Positions 1 through 8,496 of a stretch of 64,000 nt of DNA are shown one piece after another. A program made the position numbers and the translations under genes. This DNA is from CAYSLU01 sp964431965 (lineage in GTDB: Bacteria; Verrucomicrobiota; Kiritimatiellia; CAIKKV01; CAYSLU01). The notes beneath the pieces were generated by a model. That model was not told the DNA's origin. It saw only the letters and a list, made by a program, of their open reading frames with translations, and did not search any database. Each line of letters opens with the position of its first letter. Positions within the stretch are counted from its first letter, which is position 1. The DNA is taken from NCBI GenBank assembly GCA_964431965.1, contig CAYSLU010000011.1, positions 1-64,000 on the forward strand, in the 5' to 3' direction.

Positions 1-138
1 TCGGTCACGGCAGCAACGGGACCCGAGCACAACCATGGGACCATGATCAAGAAGGACCCTGCCTACATTCTGCTCAACGTTTTCTGGATTGGAGTCGGAA
101 TAGTCGGCATGATCCGAGCACTTGGATTTGGCCAATGA
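1..138 (+). CDS. 3' end of a gene entering from the left, membrane-protein C-terminus
   Basis: The frame is open from the first base and stops with TGA at 136-138, so this is the last 45 residues of a longer gene or a very small one starting at the ATG at 43. The tail begins after the dipeptide KK and contains one hydrophobic stretch of about 20 residues (AYILLNVFWIGVGIVGMI), so the C-terminus is probably an inner-membrane helix. No family can be named from so little. A free-standing 31-residue membrane peptide starting at 43 is possible, but there is no good ribosome site before it. Confidence 0.45.
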   Translation, partial: SVTAATGPEHNHGTMIKKDPAYILLNVFWIGVGIVGMIRALGFGQ

Positions 139-514
139 ATCAGGAATGACGTCGCGTGCCGCGCCGAAAGCGCGTACTCAAGGGCTCGTCATTCGCCAAT
201 CTCCCGATCCGGCACTCAGGCGGCACCGGGCGGGAGAACCGGAGACGGTGCCGCGATCTGCGCGTCGCCGTCGCCTCGCAGATCGCGAGCGGGACCGGTG
301 CGGGGACCGCACGGCTCCAGCGATCGCAGATGCCCCCGCGCCGAAGGGCTTCCGCCGGTTCTGCGCCGAGGGCCAGGCGCCCGGCGCCGCGATCGCCACC
401 GGCGCAACAACGCGCTTGACTCGCCCCCGATGAAACGTAGACTGGCCCGACCATATATGGACCACGTTCCCTTTGTGGGACGGCCCGCAGACTCGATGAA
501 AGGCGCATAGACGA
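139..514. other. 376-base intergenic region
   Basis: No convincing gene: the short frames here are all low-complexity Arg/Ala/Pro translations of GC-rich DNA. The right half carries the promoter described at 416-443. I see no RNA gene. Confidence 0.5.
416..443 (+). promoter_or_regulatory. sigma-70-type promoter for the exported protein gene
   Basis: TTGACT at 416-421, a 16-base spacer and TAGACT at 438-443. Transcription would start near 450, leaving about 65 bases of leader before the ATG at 515. Confidence 0.5.
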
Positions 515-1267
515 ATGAAGACACTGGCCAGGACGTTGATCGCGATCGGGATCGTGGCAAGCATGTTCGGCGGCGCCCGCGTCTCGTCCGCGGACGGCGT
601 GATCGCGCCCATGTCGTACTGGGCTCAGAACCGCCTGGCCGATTTCATGGACATCTTTGCGATCGGCGCCGGCATCACGACGGAGAACAAGCTCGGCGGC
701 CCGATCCCCCCCTCGCTGGGCATCTACGCCGAGGTGACCACGCTGCTCAACCTCGGCATCATCACCCACAACGGAGTGACCCTCGAGTGGGACGGCCGCG
801 GCGCGGGCGCGTACACCGAGTCGCGCACTCTCTATGGAATCGGCCCGTACCGCGCGTGGCGGATCTACCAGGACGACCAGGTCGCCAACTACTACAAGAG
901 CCCGGCGCGCAGCGCCGCGTGGGCGAACCGCATGGAGACCGATCTCCGCAGCGATTCGCTGGCCGCCATCAACCGCTGGATCGGCAACACGGAGATCGGC
1001 AGCTGGTTCGAGCTGACCGAGGTGGCGGGCGATCCGGCGAAGAAGCCCATTCACCGCGACCGCTTCTTCCACAAGTCCTTCCTCGGCGTCCCGCGCGGCT
1101 GGCAGACGTGGGAATACGTGGGCGCCGAAGTGGCCGTTTGCGAGCCGTTCCTGTCGCACATGGGCGTGACCGTCCGCGCCGGCTTCGACCTGTCCGAGGT
1201 AATGGACTTCGCCCTCGGCATCCTCTGCGTCGATTTCAAGCAGGACGACCGCCGGATGGCCGAGTAG
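515..1267 (+). CDS. Exported protein of unknown function, 250 aa
   Basis: The first 26 residues form a classical signal peptide (MKTLARTLIAIGIV, then small residues ending in SSA-DG), so the mature protein is probably periplasmic or outer-membrane associated. The body is rich in Gly, Trp and Tyr, with short motifs such as GIYAEVTTLLNLG and YGIGPYRAWRIYQ, and one late cysteine pair. I do not recognise the family. It is a single-gene transcription unit: a promoter lies at 416-443 and a strong hairpin terminator at 1297-1330. Its right-hand neighbour proC is convergent, so context gives no functional hint. Confidence 0.7.
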   Translation: MKTLARTLIAIGIVASMFGGARVSSADGVIAPMSYWAQNRLADFMDIFAIGAGITTENKLGGPIPPSLGIYAEVTTLLNLGIITHNGVTLEWDGRGAGAYTESRTLYGIGPYRAWRIYQDDQVANYYKSPARSAAWANRMETDLRSDSLAAINRWIGNTEIGSWFELTEVAGDPAKKPIHRDRFFHKSFLGVPRGWQTWEYVGAEVAVCEPFLSHMGVTVRAGFDLSEVMDFALGILCVDFKQDDRRMAE

Positions 1268-1296
1268 GCCAGCCCCCCTGTTCCGTGGTGGACATG

Positions 1297-1339
1297 GCGC
1301 CTGATCGCACCTTCCGGAGCGATCAGGCGCTTCCATTTT
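1297..1339 (+). terminator. Intrinsic terminator hairpin
   Basis: A perfect 12-bp stem (GCGCCTGATCGC at 1297-1308 pairing with GCGATCAGGCGC at 1319-1330) closes a 10-base loop and is followed by TTCCATTTT. It sits 30 bases after the stop of the exported protein gene and before the end of convergent proC. On the minus strand it lacks a T-run, so it mainly serves the plus-strand gene. Confidence 0.8.
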
Positions 1340-1400
1340 CCGGACCGGATGCGCTCGCCGGGCTCGCCGCGGCCGCCGCGAGCTGGCCCTGACGGACGGC

Positions 1401-2198
1401 CTACTTGCTCAGCTCGCGACTCCGCCGGGCCGCCGCATTCAGCGTCTCGGCCAGCACGGCTCCGACCGTCGATGCCGTGAGCACCTTCAGGCCCTCCACG
1501 GTGGTCCCGTTGGGCGAGGACACGGCCGCGACCAGCTCCGCCGGGCTCATCGGCTTCTCCAGGATCAGCCGGGCCGTTCCCAGCATGGTCTGAGCGGCGA
1601 GCGTGAGCGCGTCCTCGCGGGTCAGGCCGATGCCGGCGCCCGCGTCGGCCGCCTGGCCCGCGATCCACGCGAAAAAGGCCGGCCCCGATCCGCTCAGCGC
1701 CGTGACGGCGTCGAACTGGTCCTCCGGCAGCTCCAGCACGCGGCCGACGCTGCCCAGCAGCTTCCTGGCGATCACGCGGTCGGCCGGCTGAACGCGGCCG
1801 CCGGCGCACAACACGCTCATCCCTTCGGAGACCAGGCACGCGATGTTCGGCATCACCCGGATCACGCGCGCCTCCGGAAGCAGCTCCTCGATCCGGGCCA
1901 GGCGCTTGCCGGCGGCGATGGAAATCACGAGGTGCTCGCGGGTGACGGACGGCGCGATCTCGGCCAGGACCGCGTCCAGCTGCTGCGGCTTGACCGCCAG
2001 GAAGATCACGTTGCCCATGCCGGCAACGAGCGCGTTGCTGGCGTACGTGTTGACCCCGTAGTCCTTCTTGATCGCCTTCCGCCGGTCCTCGCTCGCGTCG
2101 CTGGCAAAAATCTCGGACGGGCTCGCGACCTTGGCGCGGATCAGCGACGCGACGATCGCCTCCGCCATCTTGCCGGACCCGATGAAACTGATCTTCAT
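1401..2198 (-). CDS. proC: Pyrroline-5-carboxylate reductase
   Basis: Catalyses the last step of proline synthesis, NAD(P)H-dependent reduction of 1-pyrroline-5-carboxylate, in the cytosol. The 265-residue product has the usual length. It opens with the Rossmann nucleotide-binding motif FIGSGKMAEAI, and the C-terminal dimerisation and substrate domain carries the family signature ALSGSGPAF and, further on, SPNGTT. The frame extends upstream to 2264, but the start is set at the ATG at 2198, directly before the Rossmann strand MKISFIG and after a GGAAGGCGG purine-rich site. It is divergent from the kinase-like pair at 2352; no other proline gene is adjacent. Confidence 0.95.
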   Translation of the reverse strand: MKISFIGSGKMAEAIVASLIRAKVASPSEIFASDASEDRRKAIKKDYGVNTYASNALVAGMGNVIFLAVKPQQLDAVLAEIAPSVTREHLVISIAAGKRLARIEELLPEARVIRVMPNIACLVSEGMSVLCAGGRVQPADRVIARKLLGSVGRVLELPEDQFDAVTALSGSGPAFFAWIAGQAADAGAGIGLTREDALTLAAQTMLGTARLILEKPMSPAELVAAVSSPNGTTVEGLKVLTASTVGAVLAETLNAAARRSRELSK

Positions 2199-2287
2199 GT
2201 CTGTATCGCCGCCTTCCCGCCGGCCGCCCGCCAGCTTTGCCCGAACTCTTGCCACACCGGTCAAAGCCTGTCAATCCGTCGCCTTTC

Positions 2288-2316
2288 TTGACACGGCCAA
2301 TCGGCGCGCCTAATCT
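2288..2316 (+). promoter_or_regulatory. Strong sigma-70 promoter for the kinase-like pair
   Basis: TTGACA at 2288-2293, a 17-base spacer and TAATCT at 2311-2316. It lies 36 bases before the ATG at 2352, and the leader includes GGAGG near 2335. Confidence 0.75.
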
Positions 2317-2351
2317 ACCGGCTCTTCAACACCCGGAGGCTGGATTTCCAT

Positions 2352-3224
2352 ATGCCCGAGAGCTCCCAGCAAGCCGTCGAAGTCCTGCGATTCGACAACC
2401 TCGAACAGTACCTCTTCGTCAAGAACGGCAACTACCTGTACAAGGTTCCGTATCGAGACGGGTGGGCCGTCCTGAAGGTCTACTACTGCAGCCGCGGCTG
2501 GTTCGAGCGCCTGTACAAGACCTTCGACAACATTGTGATCGCCGGCCAGACCTCGTTCATGCCCCGCTCCCGCCTGCGCACGGAGCAGAGCGCCATGCAG
2601 GTGTGGCGGGAGGCCGGGCTGCGCGTCTTCCGGACCTACGAGAACATCCGGGTCGAGGGGCTGAAGGATGGCGGGTACGCGCTGTACGAGTATGTGCCCG
2701 GCCGGCATTTCCACAAGCTGCTGCCCGACGAGTCGATCCGCCTCGAGGAGCGGGTCCGGCTGTACCGCACGTTCCTGGCGGAGTGGCACCGCCGGCACCG
2801 GCTCGCGATCGAGCGGCAGGAGCCCCGGCTGATCCACGAGAACGGCGACCTGAAGCACGTCATGGACTACCAGGGCGAGCTGGTGTGGTTCGACTTCGAA
2901 ATGTGCTTCCGCTCGCGCCGCCACGTGGAGGACCTGGTCTCCCGCGAGATCCTCGCCTACCTCAAGTCGCTGGCCGAGTTCGTCAAGGACCCGAGCCTGT
3001 TCGAGCTGTTCTTCGAGGAGACCATGCGGCACTACCCCGACAAGGAGTACCTGCGCAACTGCCACCGCGTGGCCTTCCACAACCGGAACCCGATCGTCCG
3101 GTTCGGCCGCCAGCTGGACTACCGGTTCCGGAAGCGCGCCCGCAAGCCCAGCTCGAAGTACAACGTGGCCCTGCGCATCCGCGACTTCCTGGACGCGGCC
3201 GGCGCCCCGCCCCGCACGGCATGA
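2352..3224 (+). CDS. Lipopolysaccharide-kinase-like (KdkA/InaA/Rfa-type) protein, 290 aa
   Basis: A eukaryotic-like kinase fold of the small bacterial type that phosphorylates Kdo or heptose of the LPS core. Around residue 160 the catalytic loop reads HENGDLKHV (HxxGDxxxxx), and about 15 residues later comes the metal-binding motif WFDFEM, a DFE version of DFG. The N-lobe contains a plausible ATP-binding lysine in WAVLKVYY. There is no signal peptide or membrane segment, so it should act at the cytoplasmic face. It is first in a two-gene unit with a good promoter, and its TGA overlaps the ATG of the next gene (ATGA). The substrate (core sugar or other lipid-linked sugar) cannot be read from the sequence. 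Confidence 0.75.
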   Translation: MPESSQQAVEVLRFDNLEQYLFVKNGNYLYKVPYRDGWAVLKVYYCSRGWFERLYKTFDNIVIAGQTSFMPRSRLRTEQSAMQVWREAGLRVFRTYENIRVEGLKDGGYALYEYVPGRHFHKLLPDESIRLEERVRLYRTFLAEWHRRHRLAIERQEPRLIHENGDLKHVMDYQGELVWFDFEMCFRSRRHVEDLVSREILAYLKSLAEFVKDPSLFELFFEETMRHYPDKEYLRNCHRVAFHNRNPIVRFGRQLDYRFRKRARKPSSKYNVALRIRDFLDAAGAPPRTA

Positions 3225-4069
3225 ATCTCCTCACCATCACCCACGTGCTGCAGAGCGCCGGAGCGACCCAGCTCGACGCCAGCGAACGCGGGTCGGGGTT
3301 GAACGCGGTGTGGCGGATCACGTGCGGCGGCGAGCCGGCGATTCTCAAGACCTACTCCCGGCGGCGCAGCGCGATCCAGACGGCCCTGACGAATTTCGGA
3401 AACTGGATCGGCGGCCGGACGTCCTACACGGCCGCCGGCCGCTGCCGCACGGAGCGCGAGAACCTGGCCCTCTGGGCGGCCGAGAAGTTCGATGTGCCCG
3501 CCCTGCGGTCCGGCCCGGACGGACTGGCCATGCCGCTGCCCCACCTCTTCATGGAGTACGTGGACGGGGCTACGATGATCGGCTACCTCGCTGACGGCGC
3601 CATCCCCCAGGCGGACCGGGACGCGGCCCTGGCGCGCTTCGCCCGGGGCTGGGCCGCGCGCCACGACCGGGCGGAGCGGTCCGGGGACGCGCGCCTGCTG
3701 CAGGAGCACGGGTCGTTCGACCACGTGCTGGTCGCCGGCGAGCGGCTGGCGACATTCGACCTCGAGGTCGCCTACCGCCGCGGCAGCCGGATCGGCGCCT
3801 GCGTGGCGGGCGAGGTGTGCGGCTACATACGCTCTCTGTTCCGTCGGCTGGATCGCGCGCAGGCGGAGCATGCGCTCCGCGTCCTGGTCCGCGCGTATCC
3901 CGACCGCGGGCGGCTGGCCGGCGTGTACGGGGAGCTGTTCGCCAGCCCGAGCCCGGGTGCGCGACTTATCAACGGGATCGACCGCCGCTGGCTGCGGAAG
4001 CCCGGCGTAATGCACAAGTTCGCCGCCGCCGAACTCCTCAGGCGGGAGCTTGAGGGCAGCGGCGGATAG
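3221..4069 (+). CDS. LPS-kinase-like protein with a degenerate catalytic loop (possible pseudokinase), 282 aa
   Basis: The start is the ATG at 3221, overlapping the previous stop by four bases; an upstream extension of the same frame is a shadow of the first kinase gene. The fold matches its neighbour: an N-lobe with PAILKTYSRR, a hinge with HLFMEYVDGATM, and a C-lobe. The catalytic loop reads EHGSFDHV where the neighbour has ENGDLKHV, so the catalytic Asp is replaced by Ser and the following Lys by Asp. The later FDLE motif keeps the metal-binding Asp. It may be a regulatory or scaffold partner of the upstream kinase, or use another mechanism. Stop-coupled translation suggests equimolar production. 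Confidence 0.6.
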   Translation: MNLLTITHVLQSAGATQLDASERGSGLNAVWRITCGGEPAILKTYSRRRSAIQTALTNFGNWIGGRTSYTAAGRCRTERENLALWAAEKFDVPALRSGPDGLAMPLPHLFMEYVDGATMIGYLADGAIPQADRDAALARFARGWAARHDRAERSGDARLLQEHGSFDHVLVAGERLATFDLEVAYRRGSRIGACVAGEVCGYIRSLFRRLDRAQAEHALRVLVRAYPDRGRLAGVYGELFASPSPGARLINGIDRRWLRKPGVMHKFAAAELLRRELEGSGG

Positions 4070-4104
4070 CGGACCGTGGCGGGACGGCCGCTCTCAACCG
4101 CCCG

Positions 4105-5832
4105 CTATCGGCCCGCCGCGCCGTCGCGCGGGATCGCCAGATAGTAGCGCTCGCGCAGGTTCCACATCGCCTCGGCTCGATCCGGCGCCTTCACGATCCG
4201 GCGGATGTCCTTCCCCCTCAGCCTCGGCCAGGCATAGCCGCATTCCCGGATCTCGTACCGGATGGCGAGCGCCGCCCGATTCGTATCGACCCCCGGAGCG
4301 GACAGCAGCAGCCAGGCGGCGCGCGGGGCATCGCCGGGCGCGGGGACCGCCACCACGTCGATCCCCCCGCCGGTCAGGACGCGGAGCTGCGCCGGGACCT
4401 TCGACGTCTCGCGGAAGCCGACAACGGCCAGCTGCGCCGGCGGCGCTCCGCGCAGCTCGATGTAGCGGGCCACCATGGCGGCCGGAGACGCCGGAAAAGC
4501 GGGCCGAACGAAGAGGTGGACGGAGACGATCACCACGAAGCACAGGACGCCGAGCGCGGGCAGAGCGCGCCGCGGATCGCGCCGAACCGCAACCCCCGCG
4601 GCGATCGCGGCGACCAGCAAGACATCGCCAGCCAGGATCAGGCACGGATGCACGGACACGTGCAGGCCGATCAGGGCCAGCCCCGCCGCTCCCGCGACCC
4701 ATGCGACCGCTTGAAGCAGGACAGCCGCCGGCCGGGCCAGGCGCTCACGGACGGCGGGAATGCAGAGGAGGTCCGCCATGCACGCCGCGATGAGCGGATA
4801 GGCCGGCAGGAAGTAGCGGTTGCGCAGGGAGTTTCCGGCCGTGAAGATGGCAAAGAGGATCAGGTACCAGGCCAGGGCGAACGCATAGGGCCCGGACCGC
4901 TGGCGGACGTGCGCCCGAACCGGCTGCCAGGCGAGCGCCAGGCCCCCGATCGCGAGCAGCGCCCACGGGAGAAAGAGGCGCACGATTCCGACCGAGTACT
5001 CGAGCGCGTTCTGAAGCGCGGAGAACCGCTCGCCGCCCACGTTCGCGCCGACCTGGTCGTCGAGAAACCCGCGGATGGCCTCGCCCCCGTGCCGGGCAAA
5101 CACCGCGGCGTACCACGCGAGCGCGACGGCGGCTCCGGCCAGCATGGCCGGCGCGTGCAGCAAGTCGCGGGGCCGGGGCGCATCGCGGCGCAGCGCGCAG
5201 AACCCGAAGGCGAGCGCAACCGGCAGGAGACCGGACAGCCCCTTCGTCTCCACCGCAAGCCCGGCCCCGATGTAGGCGCACAGATAGCTGGCGGGCGTGC
5301 GGCGATCCGAAAAGATCACCCGCGCGAATCCGTAGAGGCTCAGCGTCACGAACAGACAGAGAAACACGTCGGGCGTCGATCGCATCGACGCGCTGACGAC
5401 CTGGTTGTTCGAGAATAGAACCAGCGCCGCCAGCACGCCGGCGGTGCGACCGAACAGGGTGGCGCCCAGGCGCCACGTCAGCCACAGCAGCGCGGCGCCC
5501 GCCAGCAGGGACCCGATGCGCGCGCCGAACAGCCCGACGCCCAGGACGCGCCAGCCCGCGGCCAGCGCCCAGTAGGTGAAGATCGGCTTGTTGAAGCGGA
5601 GCGACCCGTCGGCCGTGGTCGGCGTCACGTAGTCGCCGGTCCGGATCATGCGGATGACGCTGTCCGTGTAGTAGTGCTCGTCGCCGAAGTAGGTGGACAC
5701 CCGAGGCAGGATCGGGAGCAGCGCGAGGACGAACAGCGCGACCAGGGCGGCCACCGGCCGCGCCGCGACGGCGGCGGCGGCGCGGCGGATGCGCGACGGA
5801 CGGGCATCGGAACATCGGGGGGGGGCGCTCAC
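4105..5832 (-). CDS. ArnT/GT39-family glycosyltransferase, polytopic membrane protein
   Basis: Transfers a sugar from a polyprenyl-phosphate donor, as in lipid A or protein glycosylation, at the periplasmic face. After the first transmembrane helix (around residue 30) the outer loop carries YFGDEHYY, matching the family DE motif, and then FNKPIFTYW, the counterpart of the KPPL/KPP substrate-loop motif. Some ten hydrophobic helices follow, and the last ~150 residues form a soluble domain. The open frame reaches 5958, into the lon gene, so I place the start at the GTG at 5832, about 25 residues before the first helix. The ribosome site there is weak, so the start is uncertain. Convergent with the kinase-like pair, which may act on the same envelope glycan. 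Confidence 0.75.
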   Translation of the reverse strand: MSAPPRCSDARPSRIRRAAAAVAARPVAALVALFVLALLPILPRVSTYFGDEHYYTDSVIRMIRTGDYVTPTTADGSLRFNKPIFTYWALAAGWRVLGVGLFGARIGSLLAGAALLWLTWRLGATLFGRTAGVLAALVLFSNNQVVSASMRSTPDVFLCLFVTLSLYGFARVIFSDRRTPASYLCAYIGAGLAVETKGLSGLLPVALAFGFCALRRDAPRPRDLLHAPAMLAGAAVALAWYAAVFARHGGEAIRGFLDDQVGANVGGERFSALQNALEYSVGIVRLFLPWALLAIGGLALAWQPVRAHVRQRSGPYAFALAWYLILFAIFTAGNSLRNRYFLPAYPLIAACMADLLCIPAVRERLARPAAVLLQAVAWVAGAAGLALIGLHVSVHPCLILAGDVLLVAAIAAGVAVRRDPRRALPALGVLCFVVIVSVHLFVRPAFPASPAAMVARYIELRGAPPAQLAVVGFRETSKVPAQLRVLTGGGIDVVAVPAPGDAPRAAWLLLSAPGVDTNRAALAIRYEIRECGYAWPRLRGKDIRRIVKAPDRAEAMWNLRERYYLAIPRDGAAGR

Positions 5833-5882
5833 GGCTGATGAATCTGTCAGGTGTGCCCCGGGAAATAAAGCGCCTTTTGCGG

Positions 5883-5912
5883 CTTGAACCCGTTCCGGGC
5901 CTTCCCTATATT
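5883..5912 (+). promoter_or_regulatory. Promoter of lon, compatible with heat-shock sigma-32
   Basis: Read as sigma-70 it is TTGAAC (5884-5889), 17 bases, TATATT (5907-5912). Read as sigma-32 it is CTTGAAC, 14 bases, CCCTATAT, one mismatch from CCCCATnT. Both readings are seen directly; which factor uses it is inference. Confidence 0.55.
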
Positions 5913-5950
5913 CACAGCGCGCGCCGCGTTGATGGACGCGGAAGAAAGGC

Positions 5951-8440
5951 ATGCCCATGGCGTCTCAGACCAACCAGCCAGCTCCGGACGCGGAAGCCCA
6001 GGAACCTCGCACCGGCGACACGACGATCATGCCGGCCCGGTTTGTGTTCCCGAGCACGCTTCCCATCATCCCGCTGACGCGCCGCCCGCTCTTTCCCAAG
6101 ATGATGACCCCGCTCATGGTGGAGGACGAGCATCTCCGCCACATGGCGCTGGAAGTTTCCCGGTCCGCCTCGAAGTTCGTGGGGCTGGTCCTGGTGCGAG
6201 CGACCGAGGGGCCGGAGCCCTCTCCGCCCCACCCCGCCGACATGCACTCGGTCGGCGTGATTGCCGAGATTCTCCAGGTCGGCACTCCGACCGACGGCCA
6301 GCCCCTCCAGGTCATGGCGGGCGTCCTCGACCGCTTCACCGTCGTCCGCTTCGCCCAGGAAGCGCCCCACATGATCGCGGAGGTGCGCTACGTCATCGAG
6401 CCCGAGGCACCCATCGACGACGAGATGAAGGCCTACTCGCTCTCCATCATCACCGCGATCAAGGAACTGATCCACCTCAACCCGCTGTTCAAGGAGGAGC
6501 TCAACCTCTTCCTGAACCGCTCGAACCTCAACGAGCCCGGCCGCCTGGCGGACTTCGCCGCCGCGATGACCACGGCCCGGTCGGCGGACCTGCAGGAAAT
6601 CCTCGAAACGTTCAACATCCGCCAGCGGATCGAGAAGGTGCTCCTGCTCCTGAAGAAGGAGATCGACATCTCCAAGCTCCAGGTCCGGATCAGCAAGCAG
6701 ATCGAGGAGAAGCTCTCCAAGCAGCAGCGCGAGTTCTTCCTCCGCGAGCAGCTCAAGGCGATCAAGAAGGAGCTCGGCCTGGCGAAGGACGAGAAGGACC
6801 AGGAGGCCGAGCGCTTCCGCGAGAAGATCCGGCAGCTGCACCTCCCGCCCGAGGCCAAGGAGCGGATCGACGAGGAGATGGAGAAGCTCAGCCTCATCGA
6901 GCCGACCTCGCCCGAGTACACCGTGACCCGCAACTACCTCGACTGGCTGACCGCGCTCCCCTGGGGCGTCCACACGGACGACCGGTTCGACATCGCCAAG
7001 GCGCAGCGCATCCTGGACCACGACCACTACGGGCTCCAGGACGTCAAGGAGCGCATCCTGGAGTTCCTGTCCGTCGGCATCATGAAGGGCCGGATCTCCG
7101 GCACCATCCTCTGCTTCGTCGGGCCGCCCGGCGTGGGCAAGACGTCGCTGGGGCAGTCCATCGCCCGCAGCATCGGCCGCCGCTTCTACCGGTTCTCCCT
7201 CGGCGGCATGCGCGACGAGGCCGAAATCAAGGGGCACCGCCGCACCTACATCGGCGCCCTGCCCGGCAAGTTCATCCAGGCCATCAAGGTCTGCAAGTCG
7301 GACAACCCGATCATCATGCTCGACGAGATCGACAAGATCGGCGCGAGCTACCATGGCGACCCGGCCTCCGCGCTGCTCGAGGTGCTCGACCCGGAGCAGA
7401 ACAAGGACTTCCTGGACCACTACATCGACGTGCGCTTCGACCTGTCGAGCGTCTTCTTCATCTGCACGGCCAACGTCACCGACACGATCCCGTCCCCGCT
7501 GCTCGACCGGATGGAGATCATCAAGCTGCCCGGCTACATCGTGGCCGAAAAGATCCAGATCGCGCGGCGGCATCTGATCCCGAAGCAGCTCGCGGCGCAC
7601 GGCCTGAAGTCCGAACAGGTCCGGATCACCGGCCGCGCGCTCCGCGAAATCGCGGACGGCTATGCCCGCGAGCCGGGCGTCCGGGCCCTCGAGAACCACA
7701 TCAAGAAGATCCTGCGCAAGTCCGCCCGGCGCATCGTGGAAAAGAAGGTCGGCCCCATCGTCGTCGACGCCGCCGACGTCCCCGCGAACCTCGGCAAGCG
7801 CCTCTTCTCGCTGACGGACCCCTACCTCAAGCGGCGCCGGCCGGGCGTCGCCATGGGGCTCGCGTGGACCAGCCTGGGCGGCGAGACGATGTACATCGAG
7901 GCCACCCCGGTCGCCTCCGACAAGCCGGGCTTCAAGCAGACCGGCCAGCTGGGCAGCGTCATGGTGGAGTCCTCGGAGATCGCGTATACGTTCGTGCGCT
8001 CGTTCCTCACGGACGACCCGGCCGCCCGGACGTTCTTCGAGCGGAGCGCCATCCACCTGCACGTGCCGGCCGGCGCCACGCCGAAGGACGGGCCGTCCGC
8101 CGGCATCACCATGGCCATCGCGCTCTACTCGCTCGTAACGGGCCGCCCGGTGCGCACCCACACGGCCATGACCGGCGAGCTCACGCTCTCGGGGCTCGTG
8201 ATGCCCATCGGAGGCGTGAAGGAAAAGACCATCGCGGCCAAGCGCGGCGGCGTCGTCAACCTCATCTTCCCGAAGGAAAACGAGAAGGATTTCGAGGAGC
8301 TCCCCGCCTACATCCGGAAGGGCTTGAAGCCGCATTTCGTCGAAGTGTTCGCCGAAGTGGTCGAGGCATGCTTCCCCCCCGCCCGGCCGGCCCGCACGGC
8401 GAAGCCCGCCCCCCGCATGAAGCCGAAGGGCAAGCCGTGA
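5951..8440 (+). CDS. lon: ATP-dependent protease Lon
   Basis: Degrades misfolded and regulatory proteins in the cytosol as a hexamer. The 829-residue product has standard LonA architecture: an N-terminal substrate-binding domain, a coiled-coil linker rich in Glu/Lys, an AAA+ module with Walker A GPPGVGKTSLG near residue 390 and Walker B IIMLDEIDKIG, and a C-terminal peptidase. The catalytic Ser lies in PKDGPSAGITMA (about residue 715) and the Lys of the dyad in GGVKEKTIAAKR (about residue 757). The ATG at 5951 follows the ribosome site GAAGAAAGG. A heat-shock-like promoter precedes it. The next gene is 56 bases downstream and probably independent. Confidence 0.97.
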   Translation: MPMASQTNQPAPDAEAQEPRTGDTTIMPARFVFPSTLPIIPLTRRPLFPKMMTPLMVEDEHLRHMALEVSRSASKFVGLVLVRATEGPEPSPPHPADMHSVGVIAEILQVGTPTDGQPLQVMAGVLDRFTVVRFAQEAPHMIAEVRYVIEPEAPIDDEMKAYSLSIITAIKELIHLNPLFKEELNLFLNRSNLNEPGRLADFAAAMTTARSADLQEILETFNIRQRIEKVLLLLKKEIDISKLQVRISKQIEEKLSKQQREFFLREQLKAIKKELGLAKDEKDQEAERFREKIRQLHLPPEAKERIDEEMEKLSLIEPTSPEYTVTRNYLDWLTALPWGVHTDDRFDIAKAQRILDHDHYGLQDVKERILEFLSVGIMKGRISGTILCFVGPPGVGKTSLGQSIARSIGRRFYRFSLGGMRDEAEIKGHRRTYIGALPGKFIQAIKVCKSDNPIIMLDEIDKIGASYHGDPASALLEVLDPEQNKDFLDHYIDVRFDLSSVFFICTANVTDTIPSPLLDRMEIIKLPGYIVAEKIQIARRHLIPKQLAAHGLKSEQVRITGRALREIADGYAREPGVRALENHIKKILRKSARRIVEKKVGPIVVDAADVPANLGKRLFSLTDPYLKRRRPGVAMGLAWTSLGGETMYIEATPVASDKPGFKQTGQLGSVMVESSEIAYTFVRSFLTDDPAARTFFERSAIHLHVPAGATPKDGPSAGITMAIALYSLVTGRPVRTHTAMTGELTLSGLVMPIGGVKEKTIAAKRGGVVNLIFPKENEKDFEELPAYIRKGLKPHFVEVFAEVVEACFPPARPARTAKPAPRMKPKGKP

Positions 8441-8496
8441 TGGCCGCGCGCCGGCCCGCGCCGTGACGCGGCCGGCGCGACGGCGCTTCATCCTCC

